From: Liquidambar formosana
Lineage: Eukaryota; Streptophyta; Magnoliopsida; Saxifragales; Altingiaceae
Reading direction: 5' to 3'
DNA: 64,000 nucleotides
Assembly (NCBI GenBank): GCA_039720395.1
Contig: CM077831.1
Location: forward strand, 4,134,003-4,198,002
In this document: piece by piece, positions 35,965-46,744 of the stretch
How the letters are laid out: each line of letters begins with the position of its first letter
How positions within the stretch are numbered: the first letter of the stretch is position 1
Position numbers and translations under genes: made by a program
Notes under the pieces: generated by a model
The model's input: the letters and a program-made list of their open reading frames with translations, nothing else
Database searches by the model: none
What the model was told of the DNA's origin: nothing

Positions 35965-37664
35965 CAATAAATAGACAACCATATTGTAAATTCCACTTTC
36001 TCCGATCAAAAGTAGCTTCAACCTTCTCTCCACCTTTTCCATTAACGATGACTTCTCCCTTCTCTCTGGTAAGTTTTGCTCTGCAAATTATAATATATAT
36101 ATATATATATGGTACTGTGCTGGAAATTTGTTAAGTTGGGTTTTGGTTTGAATGCTAATAATCACATTAGGTTTTATTTAATTTTGTTCCTCTGAGAAAT
36201 TAATTTTATGCAATCATATTTCATTTAAATTCTATATATCTTTCCTAGAGTTTTTTTATTCAAGTTCTTGGTTTAATTTGTATTTTTTATTTTTGGTGTG
36301 AGTATTTTCACTTACTTTTGATTTGATTGGTAGAGTTTTATATGCAATTTGCTAAAATGCTTTTGTGATTGAATGCTAAACCCTTTATTTTACGTGGTAA
36401 ATCATCTAATTATATTTTTTCTTTTGATGAAAAATTGCTCTTAAAAATATCCAATGGGAATTGAAAAGCTATTTTTATATGCTCATTCTCTTTCTAATTT
36501 TTTCTTGCTAATAAAAAATCCCTTATAAGAGGTATGTATTTTATTATTTTTTTTATTTTTTTTTAAATGCTCAATCTCTATGTTGTCCTTCTGATTTTTT
36601 CTTGGAGATTAAAATTCCCTTCTCAAGACTATACTGTTTATAAGTGATTTGAGAGGTGGCCCGAAGAACAAGGGCTTTAGGTTTCTAAATGTTCTTGATG
36701 AGACATTTTGCCTTATTTTTTTATTTGTAAATTTTCCCATTTTTTGAATCCTAAGATTAGTTTTCATGCTATGTTATCTTTGGTTGTTTCAATTAATGGG
36801 ATGTTGAGATCCAATGATGCATTGTGGAATGTCTCGCTACGAAGTGGGGATCCATAGATTCTTCAGCCAAAAAAAAAAAAAAAGTTGAAGAGAGGTAGTA
36901 GTAAAGTTTCATTTGGATAAAGTGGAATAATATCCCATGATAATAATATGGTATCAGGACTCTTATCTTTTTTAGCATGTACTTATTCTTTAAGTGATCC
37001 AAAATGTATTAGAATTTGTTGATGTGTAAGTCACATTATATAAACTACTAATTCATTAATAAATTTAGTCTATTCTTTTGCATATAATTTCTACGATACA
37101 ATAGACTTGACATATGGTTAACAATTCAACCAAATTAAATTCTCTCTAGAGATTAAGTATATACTTTTTTCATTTATTTTGGTTCTAATTATTCTATTTT
37201 TACTTCTTTATTGATATGTTTCTTATTGTAGATCTGTAGAAAATTAGTGAACAATGAATAAGTTATTTGTCAAGATTCTTGATAGTTACGTGTCATTATA
37301 TATTAACATTTCTTTCTAGATCATTTGATGTACATGGATTAAAACCTTTTACAGAGTAATAAATAATTTCTTAACATCTCAAATTTTCACACTTGATATG
37401 AATTAAATGTTAAAGAACAAATGGCCGCATAACCTTCCTGAAGTAAATAAAGTTTATATTTAATCGATATGGACAATATTAAAAAGATAATTACCACTAG
37501 ATGAGGGGCTATGTTACATGTAAAGGGTCAATCCCTATTCAAGCTAAAAAGATCTTGGAAAGCATCGATCTTTTATATGTTTATTTAGGAAAAATAATTG
37601 ATAATCTTTAAATCATTTTATTGTTGACAAAAAATCCATGTGCAACGCACGTGTGCAATAACTA
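35965..37664. other. Gene-free AT-rich DNA of the outer Helitron 3' part
   Basis: Contains a short promoter-like start: CAATAAATAG, a CT-rich leader, ATG at 36049 and a GTAAGT donor-like site shortly after, then AT microsatellite (36092-36110). It might be a captured first exon. Otherwise nothing seen. Confidence 0.3.
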
Positions 37665-37710
37665 ATATATATATATATGATCTCTCCAGTGAGGGCTTAA
37701 CAAGTGCAAT

Positions 37711-37745
<35 letters not shown>
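37711..37745. repeat. Poly-T tract
   Basis: About 35 consecutive T residues next to a short direct repeat (AACAAGTGCAAT / AACAAGTGCAATTG) on either side. Confidence 0.85.
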
Positions 37746-37746
<1 letters not shown>

Positions 37747-38010
37747 GTTGAGAATTTAACAAGTGCAATTGTTATTACGAATATGCGTCTCTATCTATAC
37801 TAACTAAAATTTGGGACACCGCGATGTGTGGGGGCGTATTTTTTTTTTTGAAATAATTTATAAAATGACGAAAAATACTGATACATTTTTTTATTTCTAT
37901 GCAACAAATAGCACAAGAGCTTACATGGTTTCATTGGAGGATGCTGATATTTGTTTTTATTTTTTATTTTCAATCTTCAAAGAAATATATTATAATTAAG
38001 ATGAGAACAC

Positions 38011-38395
38011 AATACTTGGATTTTCTCGGTCAATACTTGGGTTTGATTCTTCACAATTGTTTGGTAAGGTTAAACCTACTCTTTAGCATTAAGTTTAGAG
38101 TTCGTGGTGGCACTTATACCACCAAACGATTAGTTAAGGTGGTCAATACTTAGATTTCCTCATTCAATGCTTGGGTTCAACTCTCCACAGCCACTTGGTG
38201 GGAGTTAAAACTACTTTTTAGTGCCTAGAGCTCGTTGTGGGACCTAAGCCACCGAGCTGTTGGTTAAGGTCATCAGTACTTGGATTTTCTTACTCAATGC
38301 TTGGGTTCAAGTCTCCACAATTGTTTTGTGGGGCTAAACCTACTTTTTAGCTCTTGGAGCTCATGGTGAAATCTAAATTTTGTCCTTGACATAGG
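38011..38395 (+). repeat. Three-unit tandem repeat (about 130 bp) with tRNA-like A and B boxes
   Basis: Units start near 38011, 38145 and 38275. Each carries a GGGTTCAA(C/G)TC-type B box (38173-38183, 38303-38313; decayed at 38039). Units are joined by a TGTTGGTTAAGG-type A box (38131-38140, 38261-38270) about 40 bp before the B box, as in tRNA-derived SINEs. Confidence 0.6.
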
Positions 38396-38414
38396 TGTAG
38401 TGAGGCCCCTTGCT

Positions 38415-38922
38415 AGTGGCAGAGCCAAGAATTTATTATAGGAGGGTTGACTTTTGTTTAAATGTTAGTGTTTCTTTCTCACTGTATAACTTAAAGAAAT
38501 TACTCGAAGTAGCTTTCTACCAATTTTTTTTTTTTCCTAGTAGACAGTAACAAGATCAAAGAAAGTTTTTTTGAACTTCGTAATTAATACAATTAATAAT
38601 TAGTTGAACTATGCGTTGACCATGAGCCATGAAGGAGATCATGTACATAACACCAGTTTAGCACGTTGCTTAGAAATGCAAGAGATGAGAGATCAAGAGA
38701 GTTTAAAAAGAAAGACTAAAATTATGTGAAATAAAATAAGAATGAGTTATTTAAAGGAAGAGAAAAAGGAAAACAAAGAAGAGTATAATAGAAAATGAGA
38801 AAGACCAAACAAATTTTAGAAGGATCAGATATAAAAATATCAAATTAAAAATACATATAGGGAAAAAAAATTATGAGAAGGGTCTAGTGCCGCCATCGGC
38901 ACCCCCCTTAGCTCCGTTCATG
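38415..38922. mobile_element. Possible MITE with GGCGGAGCC-like ends
   Basis: The left AGTGGCAGAGCCAAGAATTT and the complement of the right end CATGAACGGAGCTAAGGGGG form weak inverted ends of a type common in plants. A second candidate is at 56198-56518. TSDs not resolved. Confidence 0.32.
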
Positions 38923-39649
38923 TCCTTGCAAATCAGTTGTGGATTGCTAAGGGACAATGTTCCTAGTGAGTATGTAAACCTATCTGCATACCCATTTTTA
39001 AACTAAAAAGAAAAAAAGCACAGCACACCCAAAAGCACCAATAGGCCAAAAAAAGGAGATAGCCTACATGATATAAGAAACAACCCTAAAAAATATGAAA
39101 GGGTAAATTATATTTTGCTTGTTTGAACTATAGGGGCAAAAACACTTGATTACCTTAGACCATTTTTTCTTCCTTTTTTTTTTTTTTTTGGGTAAAAGAC
39201 TAAGAACTTCATTGATTACGTACCTTAAACTTTTAATCACATTAATCCGCTCCTAAACTTTCAATTTATTTCATTGTGATTCAGTCGTGTGTTTGACAGA
39301 ATAATGAAAAAAAAATTGATTTTACCCTTTCGTTTCTTACATTAAAGTAAACAAATAATTGATTAAATAATATTTCTTTTAGCAAAAAAAAGAAAGAAAA
39401 AGAAAAGACAATGATAAATTATGAGCAATGTTATTGCCAGAGAATGAAAAGTTCCTTCCATGGCAATTTAAATTTTTGAGTTATTGGTGGACCTAAGTTA
39501 TGCATGGAGAAGATAAAAAAAATAAAAATAAAAAAACCCCTTAAGTTACTTTTGATTTGAATGAATAGAATGAGAGTGAGAATGAAATGTGAATGAAAGA
39601 AAGTAAACCTCACAAAGCAATGATCATCTCATTCACTTGAATTACCAGG
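38923..39649. other. Gene-free stretch left of Gypsy-B
   Basis: AT-rich, short poly-T and A runs, no credible ORF. Confidence 0.5.
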
Positions 39650-40473
39650 TGTTCACACTAAAAATGTTACGGGTGTGCCAAGGCTCGAAAGCTTAAAGAT
39701 CGTGTGACCACAACCCCTCAGCACCTCCTAGGCTGTTGAATTCAAGGACGTTGGCCCCGAATGCCTATTCGGTCACTGATGCGATTGAAATTGAAATAAA
39801 ATGTGGATCAAGAGATTGATGAGAGATAGGGGTTCTTCTCTCTGTGGTTCGAAATTAAGCTAATGATTCTAGCTTAAACTAATGTCTAATGTAAACAGAA
39901 TTTATCACAATATATCCGAAAGAATTACAAAGAAAAAATACTTCATTTAATGAATAAAACTTATAGAAATCAGCAAAGTATCCAAATGATCGAAGTCCGA
40001 TCCAAGTAGGAAACAAACAAGATTGCTAAGAAGCTACTAACAGAATTAAATTTGAGAAAAAGCTAAGAAGCTAAGTTGAATAAAATTGAATTTCCTGAGT
40101 AGGATTTGTGTGTTGGTTGTGGAACCCTTTCCTTGGTCTTCTCCCTCGTCTTTTATACAGTATCAGGCTAAAATCCCACGTACGTGTCTCCTTTGTAGCA
40201 ACTGCCATGGTGGTGGTATTAGTGGACTTCACTCCAATTGCAATCTTCGTCCCAAACAGCTCCAGTCTCAACCACACTATCCTGGTCGTGGCAAACTCTA
40301 TTAACCCACTTCCCTTATTTTTCTCACAACTTCCCTTTTGACGTGGTCAAAGTCTATCCCCTTTCAACTAACTCCCTTCAGCCTCTTCATCCTATCTGGC
40401 AAGACTTATCCACGTGGCTCTTCTTTAAAAAAACATTCCCAATCCTGACAAAGTCACTTTTTAGGCGGAAACA
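39650..40473 (-). repeat. 3' LTR of Gypsy-B (824 bp)
   Basis: Plus strand TGTTCACACT...GGCGGAAACA; pairs with 51109-51931 with roughly 3% differences by eye. The ORFs in it (such as 40108-40341, repeated at 51567-51800) are shared only because the LTRs are duplicates. Confidence 0.93.
40150..40157 (-). promoter_or_regulatory. TATA box in the Gypsy-B 3' LTR
   Basis: Minus strand TATAAAAG; the same box is at 51609-51616 in the 5' LTR, where it would start the genomic RNA. Confidence 0.65.
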
Positions 40474-40490
40474 ATGCCCCCTTATCAAGT
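40474..40490 (-). promoter_or_regulatory. Polypurine tract of Gypsy-B
   Basis: Minus strand TTGATAAGGGGGCAT directly before the 3' LTR start TGTTTCCGCC. Gypsy-C has the same kind of tract (GAGGGGGCAAAG) at 52894-52905. Confidence 0.75.
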
Positions 40491-40499
40491 ACCTCTATG

Positions 40500-40763
40500 C
40501 TCTTATCAATATTTAAAATTCAAAATAACGAATAGAGGCTGTTGATAAGCCCCTCCCTGGCCACGTGTCGATCACCCATTAATACACACTTAAGCATCAT
40601 CAATGATTACTATGCAGAGTTTCAATAAAACTCTGCTGCTCTTCATTAACACCTCCTTTACTCTTGTCACAACCACCCACGCCGCCGGATTAAGGATTTT
40701 TCTTCTTCTTCCCTTCTCTTTTGTTCCTTTTTCTCCCTAAAAACCCTTCTTCGCACTTTACCC
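40500..40763 (+). promoter_or_regulatory. Candidate promoter and leader of the antisense PMD gene
   Basis: This 260-bp gap between the LTR and the PMD start codon contains a G-box/ABRE-like CCACGTGTC (40561-40569), an AATAAAA-type AT stretch (40624-40630), and a CT-rich leader (40688-40740) leading to ACCCATGGCC at 40764. The layout is that of a plant promoter rather than of retrotransposon gag/pol. Activity is inferred only. Confidence 0.45.
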
Positions 40764-41039
40764 ATGGCCAGAACCAGAGGTCTCAAAGCTTCTCAGGCAA
40801 TAGCAACTTCTTACAAAGTGAATCCGACTAAGCATGTGTACGAAAGTCTAGACGACGCCGTGTCAACAGAAGTAGTCACCGATTCTCAATCAATTGGCCT
40901 CCATTTCTCATCTCCTAACTTCCCTACTCCATTGAATCCCTATTTTCCCCTCTTCTTAAAGGAATCCTCCCTTCTTAATCACCAATCTTTGAACTAGGCA
41001 GAATGGATGTCTGGTACATTGATTCGATCTTTGGCTTAG

Positions 41040-42006
41040 GGTTACAACTTCCTGGACTGAATGGGTCGAACGCCTAGAACCAAAGTTTATTAATCATTGG
41101 AAGAAAGTTGGGATTTACGAGCACATCATGCTCACCAAGCACAATTACCCCATGGACCGCCCTCTCCTTGCAGTGGCCTTGAATTTTTGGAGTATTTCCT
41201 CGAACTGTTTCTTCTTTCCCTGTGGCCCTATTACTCCAACAGTCTTTGATTTGTGCGCTCTCACTGGCCTTCCTGTAACTGGAGATATCCCCTATGCGGC
41301 CTACGATCCGGATGTTGATTTTCTCTTCTCCTTCTCTGCCTCCTCCGGGAACTCCTATGGGGTGTACGCAGCCAAAGAGAATAGAGTTAGCACCGATGGA
41401 AATAAGATTTTACCTCAAGAGCATTGTGCCTTCCTCCTCCAGTGGATCTACAGATTTCTCCTTTGTGTTGCATCTTACCAAATGACCCAAGAGTATAGCA
41501 AAATTGCCATGGTACTTGCCTCTGGTCGAAAATTAGCCCTAGCCCCATTTATGCTTGGCCATCTTTACCGAGGATGCCATGATGTGGTGAAGAGCGGGTT
41601 AGTTCCTGGCGGGGGTCCTTTTTGGATCCTACAATTCTAGCTGTATGAGTACTTCCCAGAGGTAACTAAAAGCCTTCCAGCTGATAATCTGTCGAACTGC
41701 TATGGAGGTCGTTGGATCGGCGCCTCTACAGAAACCCTGCCGTTTGTCTCCTACTTCTCTGCTTTCTTCAATCTTTCTATAGACCGTCCATCAGAACTAT
41801 TTTTTCCTTTTGGCCAATGGGAATTTCACCCAGACTGGTTCATTGCCCCTTTTAATGAAAATACACAAGATCAACAGGATGTTTGGACTTCTTACTTGAC
41901 AGTGAGGGACTTACACTTCGTAGGAAATTTCGACAAGAAGAATTTAAAAGTTGGGGTTGAGATTTACTCCCCAAATCTTATGTGCCGTCAATTCGGCTTC
42001 ATCTAG
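41040..42006 (+). pseudogene. PMD core domain of the antisense gene
   Basis: The frame opens before ATG 41128 (a W-x-E-W-V-E-R-L-type start near 41057). It then shows the PMD signature: H-W-K-K-V-G-I, M-D-R-P-L-L-A-V-A-L-N-F-W-S, a phenylalanine/proline-rich turn, G-P-I-T-P-T-V-F-D-L-C-A-L-T-G-L-P-V, and later a W-x-x-R-F/L-L segment. The open part 41128-41640 ends at TAG where the family usually has a tryptophan before L-Y-E-Y-F-P. The same frame continues to another TAG at 42004, where glutamine is expected. Confidence 0.85.
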
Positions 42007-42276
42007 ATGATTCCAGTTCCCCCCGGCATCTTTACTTTGAATTCTGACCCTGCTGAGAGATTGATTATTGCCAAGGAGTCAACTCTGTTCCAGATTGATG
42101 AAGAATATAGCAAGGTCGTTCTGATTTCCTGAATCAAATCTCTTCCCCAGTCTCCATCGGCCATATCACCATTCAAACATTGGTGGGGAATTTGTTTTAA
42201 GAAGCTGGCCACCCGCTCAAAACAGGAATATTTGACACAGCTATCCTGAGGGAAACTCTCTCCTCCTAACAATCTG

Positions 42277-42724
42277 ATGAAGAACAAACTACCTCCTGAG
42301 CCCAAGAAGGGTAAAGGGAAAAAAAGTACGGACTATGATCATCTTAAAACCATTAAAAGATATGAAAAATTTTACAAAATCAAGTGGAATCCCACTAAGT
42401 CAAAGGTCGATGCAGAAGAGAGACGTGAGATAGCCTTTGAAAAGATCCTGGCTGCTCATGAAATGTCTTGCCTTATCCGTTGGTCTAGAGAAAAACGTTT
42501 GTATAGATCTCAAATTTCTGGTGACCCTTCTCCTTATATGATTCCCTTTAGAAAACCCTTGCTTTCTGTTCCAACGGCCAAATTTGCCATGGTCGATAGG
42601 GTTTTCGCTCCCCGCAAAAGGAATGAGGATGGAGTTGAGTTCTCTGGTAGTTTTGCCACTGCCTTCGATCTCAACATCCTAAAAGACATCCTTCAGGCTA
42701 TTCCTGATCTCACGATCCCCATAG
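42277..42724 (+). pseudogene. PMD gene, linker exon before the intron
   Basis: A 149-codon open stretch, lysine-rich at the start (P-K-K-G-K-G-K-K), then a mixed charged region with no catalytic motif I know. It ends at a GT donor; the short run-on to a stop at 42732 is intronic. Frame and polarity match the downstream exon in phase 1. Confidence 0.65.
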
Positions 42725-42794
42725 GTATCTGATTTCTGTATATATGTAGCTATCACATTGACTTTATCCCCTTACTAATGATTCTGTATTTCAG
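42725..42794 (+). other. Probable spliceosomal intron (70 bp) in the antisense PMD gene
   Basis: GTATCT donor, T-rich body, TTACTAATG branch-point-like sequence about 20 bp before TTTCAG. Removing it joins codon phase 1 to phase 1 and keeps the frame open into the acidic region. The intron would survive retrotransposition because it is antisense to the genomic RNA. Confidence 0.65.
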
Positions 42795-43872
42795 GGGTTG
42801 CCAAAGCCACCAGTTCCAGTCAGGCTACCTCTACAGTTATTGAAGAAGAAGAGGAAGAAGAAGAAGAACCTGAACCAAAAGCCCTCCCCAAGACTCCCTC
42901 CAGGAGAGGTCGTGTCAAGACTTTTGCTGCTGCAACCCTGAAAAGGCGAGGGCAAGGTCTTAGAAAAAGAAAGGCTGAAGAAGTCTCTGAGACCAAAACT
43001 GAAGCCACGGCCTCCTCTAACAGCCCAAAAAATAAGAAACCTAGCAAAGCAGCTGCCCCCGTGAATGAATAGACTCCACCTCCTGCATCACCAATCTCTG
43101 TGAATAAAGAGACAGAGGCTCCCCTTGCTCCCACAGCCCCAACTCCTCCTACCAGTCAAATTATTGAAGTGCCAAATGATGTTAACAGCTGGTTGGCCTC
43201 CTTGGAAGACGCACCATTGGTTAAGTCTTCACCTTCAGTCAGCACCACTAATACCCTCGTGGGGATCAAAATTGAGGAGGTAAAAGCCAGGTTCAAGGAA
43301 TTACTCTCTACTGGCCTTCCTAATTTGATTGATGAACTTGTCTCTGAACTGGTAGATTGCTATGAGACTCAAACCTCCACAAACGATCGTGGCCCAGGAT
43401 GACTCCGTTAGCTGAAAAGATTTCTGAGTTCCCTCAACTGATAACTAGGTATCAGTCTGCATCCAACATCATCGATGAAGCCCGTTCGTTTAAAGTGGAA
43501 AAGAAGAGTTTGAAAGATAAGATTGTGAAAGCCGCTGAAGAAGTCAAATCTGCTAAGACCTCCTTGGAGAAGATACTTCCCGAAAGGCAGCAACACTAGG
43601 GGGAACTTGACAGGCTGAACCGTGAAATTGAGGTGCTGATGCTGAAGAAACAAAGCACTGAAATTGAACTAGCCGCCATCGCTGCAAAGGAAGAAAAACT
43701 GGAAAAGCATAAGCAAGACCGATTCAGAACTGCTGATGAACTCCGCACCAATTTTATGGCTACTGGCTCTGCTGCAACTACCTGGAAAGATAAACAAGAG
43801 AAGGCCTCTGCTGAATTGACCAATCTGGATGTAGATTGGTCTTCTTTGCAATTTTCTTTTTCTGATATGTAG
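42795..43872 (+). pseudogene. PMD gene, acidic and coiled-coil C-terminal part
   Basis: Nine consecutive Glu codons, then a K/R-rich nuclear-localisation-like region. A TAG at 43070 interrupts a P/T-rich segment; the same frame reopens to 43400, a one-base shift moves it to 43399-43599, TAG at 43597 again interrupts, and it continues to 43872. The last 150 residues are rich in E/K/L heptad-like patterns, so a coiled coil is likely. The minus-strand frames here are shadows. Confidence 0.62.
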
Positions 43873-43939
43873 GCCGTTGATACATTGGAATTGGGTTTTA
43901 TTTTATTTTCCCCCTTTTTATATCGGCCTTATTATAAAC

Positions 43940-45242
43940 TATTTTACTGATGATGACTCTGAACGGCCTCCCATACCATGGGATAATATTTTTTCAAATA
44001 ACGGCTGTTGATTGCTTTAACCTGTTTACTAGAAGACAATTCTTCAAGAGCATACGTGCCCCCTGGTATAATGGTTTTAATTTTAAATGGGCCTTCCTAG
44101 GCTTGTGACCATTTCCCAAAGACCGAGTCCTTGGTACCCAAAGGGAGGATGGCCTTCCAAACCAAATCTCTTACCTGGAAAGCCTTGAACTTGATCCTTT
44201 TGTTGTAGGCGCGGGCCATCTTCTTTTTCTAAATTTCAATTGAATCCAACGCCATTAACCTTTCCACTGATAAATTCTCCAACTCGACTATCATTGCCTC
44301 TGTGTATTCTAATGGTAATAGCTTCTCTTGAAAGGCTACCCGCAAAGATGGTACCATTACCTCCATAGGAAGAACCGCATCATGCCCATAAGTTAGAGCA
44401 TAGGGCGTTGTCCTGATACTTTCTTTGTACGACATCCTATATGCCCACAATACCTCAGACAGCAGTAGGTGCCATTCATGGCGTTTGTCTTCCATCATCT
44501 TCCTCATTGTGTTCTTCAATGTCTTGTTAGCCGCTTCCACTAGACCGTTCGCCTGTGCATAGTAGGGCGTTGAATTGGTCAATCGTATGCCATATTCCTG
44601 TGCAAATGCCTTGACTTGATCCCCAACGAATGACATGGCCTAGTCAGTATTGATTGTTTCGGGCAAACCAAATCTGTGGATGATATATTCTTTGATGAAG
44701 CGAATAACTAGCCCTTGATCCACTGAACTTCTAGGCATGACCTCCACCCATCTGGTAAAATAATCCGTTGCCGTAATAATGAAACCATGACGGCCTGAAG
44801 AAGGAGGAAAAATCTTACCAATGAAGTCGATAGCCCATCCCCTGAACGGCCATGGCTTGATAATGTACTGCAGCTCTATAGCAGGAGCGTGCTGGACTGG
44901 CCCGTGCTCTTGGCAGGCCTTACAACCCTTTGCGTAGTTGATCCAATCTTGAATGATCGTCGGCCAATAATGCCCATGCCGTCTGATCAGCTACCTCATT
45001 TTGATCCCCACTTGGTATGCTCCGCATATTCTTTCATGAACTTCAGCCATCACGAGCAATGATTCCTCTTGGCCAAGGCATCGAAGCAACAGTCCGTCAT
45101 AACCCTTCCTATATAACTCGCCTTCATAAATGACGTACTGCGTGGCTGCTAACCTAACCTTTCTGTCATACGTGCCTCTTGGGTTCAGCAACCTCTTCAT
45201 GATGGGAGTTCGCCAGTCATTAACCTCTTGATCAATAGCCAT
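43940..45242 (-). pseudogene. Gypsy-B integrase
   Basis: Joins element DNA to the host chromosome. The zinc-binding N-terminus (HHCC; E-V-H-x-x-I-C-G-A-Y then C-x-x-C) spans about 45080-44920. The core follows with D in W-A-I-D-F-I (near 44830), D in I-N-T-D (44643-44645) and E in N-G-L-V-E-A (near 44550): a full D,D-35-E set. The C-terminus has D-L-V-W-K-type and G-x-Y-x-L-type motifs, ending K-K-Y-Y-P about 43985. TAG stops at 44640-44642, 44229-44231 and 44097-44099, plus a shift near 44990, disable it. The longest open pieces are 44229-44636 and 44991-45242. Confidence 0.85.
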
Positions 45243-45365
45243 TACTTCAAAATTAATACTTCTTTCTTTTACTGAAGGCAGAATCTGTTTTTCAACAACA
45301 ACAGCCCGCCTATCATCCTCTTCTTTGATTCTAAGACCTGAGGCCAGTTGAGCTAACTCATTGGC

Positions 45366-46120
45366 CTATTTATTAAGTTCCCTTGGTCTATGCTTCAACA
45401 CCATATCATCAAACATTTCCAACAGCTGAGAGGCCGTTGTCATGTATGGCATTAATAACCAAGAGTTGCGCTTAAACATCCCTACCAATTGATTGATAAT
45501 TAGCTGGGAATCTCCCACTATCTCCACATCCCTCACATTCATTTCTAAAATGATTTCTAACCCGATAATCAAGGCCTCATACTCGACTTGATTATTGCTA
45601 CACTCAAAGTCTAACTGAAAAGAGTACTCATACTTCTGCTCATTAGGGGCAGTCAAAACAATCCCCACCCCACTTTTCTTCTCAGTCCTAGACCCATTAA
45701 ATTCCAATCTCCATGGAACCAAACTGGTACAACCCAAGTCCACTTCTATCTCGGTCTCATCCAACTCCATTAGGTGGTCAGCCAGAAAATCCGCCAACAC
45801 TTGCCGCGTTACAGCCCATTGAGGGACATGCCTCAAGGCATATCCCAAGACTATGAATGCCCAATGGCCTATCCTATTCCTGGCTATTGGTCGAGACAAC
45901 ATATATTTGACCAAATTGCTCTTAGAGATAACCGATACAGTAGTATTTGAAAAATAATGCTGCAATTTATGTACAGAATAGTAAATGACATAACAGAATT
46001 TTTCAATAGCTGAATAACGTTTTTCTGTACATGTAAGAGTTTTGCTCAAATAGTAAACAGCCTGCTCATGTCCCTAATCGTTAACCTGGGCTAACATTGC
46101 CCCTATTGAAGCTTCAACCG
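45366..46120 (-). pseudogene. Gypsy-B RNase H and additional archaeal-type RNase H domain
   Basis: The first half (46049 to about 45750) is the usual gypsy RNase H that follows RT: E-K-R-Y-S-A-I-E-K, then L-x-x-Y-F-type and a W-A-F-I-L-type region. The second half begins W-R-L-E-F-N-G-S and contains N-N-Q-V-E-Y-E-A-L-I-I-G-L and V-E-I-V-G-D-S-Q-L-I-I-N-Q, the extra RNase H known from Tat elements. The first catalytic Asp of this extra domain is replaced by Asn (F-N-G-S instead of F-D-G-S). Open frame 227 residues, 45366-46049. Confidence 0.85.
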
Positions 46121-46123
46121 CTG

Positions 46124-46741
46124 CTACATACAAACGCAGCCCACGGCCTGGAGATGGGGTATCAGGACTGGCGGCGTTGTTAAGTACTCTTTTATCTTGT
46201 CAAAGGCCTCTTGATGTTCGGCCTCCCACACAAACTCTTTTGTCACTCGTAATTTTAGTAACGGCGTAAAAACATTGATTTTTCTTGCAAGGTTTGAGAT
46301 AAACCTCCATAAGAAATTTATTTGGCCAAGAAACCTCTGTAACTCTTTCTTATTTTGTGGAGGTTTGGCCTGCATGATCGCCCTTTCTTTATTTTTATCT
46401 ACTTCGATGCTTCTTTGGTGAACCAGGAAACCAAGGAAGTTCCCTGCTTTCACCCCAAAGGCACATTTTAAGGGGTTAAGTTTTAACTTGTGGTGCCGCA
46501 TTCTAACAAAGGCTTTTCTAAGGTCGTTCAAATGGCTACTGGTTCCATTTGACTTTACAACAATATCATCAACATACACCTCAAGGAATTTACCAATCAT
46601 GTCATGAAAGATGACATTCATAGCCCGCTGGTAAGTAGCATCAGCATTTTTTAACCCGAAAGGCATTACTTTCCAAGCATATACCCCTATTGCCCCTGGA
46701 CATCTAAAGGCCGTTTTATGGATGTCTTCTTCATCAATGAA
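46124..46741 (-). pseudogene. Gypsy-B reverse transcriptase, palm to connection
   Basis: The open frame 46124-46666 starts M-P-F-G-L-K-N-A, has the active site Y-V-D-D at residues 31-34, then L-N-P-L-K-C-A-F-G-V, F-L-G-F-L-V and L-Q-R-F-L-G-Q-I-N-F, and the start of the RNase H linker. Just upstream a TAA at about 46746-46748 replaces the codon after G-Y-N, where the family has Gln. RT copies the RNA into DNA. Confidence 0.88.
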
Positions 46742-46744
46742 GAT

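Larger units (their letters stand above)
31453..37665 (+). mobile_element. Putative outer Helitron
   Basis: The 5' end TCTATACTAAAC at 31453 is followed by about 55 bp that recur at the inner 5' end. The 3' end is a hairpin (37637-37653, CATGTGC / GCACGTG around AAC) followed after eight bases by CTAA and a T, as in plant Helitrons. No RepHel gene; non-autonomous. Pairing of these ends is an inference from nesting. Confidence 0.42.
40764..43872 (+). pseudogene. Antisense plant-mobile-domain (PMD) gene carried by Gypsy-B
   Basis: A single gene broken by stops and shifts, transcribed opposite to gag-pol. It starts at ATGGCC (40764) with a short basic N-terminus, has a PMD of the aminotransferase-like/MAIN type (41040-42010), a basic linker (42277-42724), a probable 70-bp intron (42725-42794), an acidic run of nine glutamates, a K/R-rich segment, and a coiled-coil-like C-terminus ending at 43872. 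That end lies about 90 bp from the facing end of pol. PMD genes are known both as host silencing factors and as passengers of plant gypsy and Mutator elements. Premature stops lie at 40995, 41638, 42004, 43070, 43400 and 43597. Function in the element is unknown. Confidence 0.82.

Noticed and set aside
37794..37830. A third Helitron 5' end (TCTATACTAACTAAAA after A)
   Set aside because: No matching 3' hairpin found downstream; the short motif alone is weak.
40086..40516. ORFs of 72-92 codons in the Gypsy-B 3' LTR
   Set aside because: LTR sequence, opposite to the element; 40108-40341 is repeated at 51567-51800 only because LTRs are duplicates.
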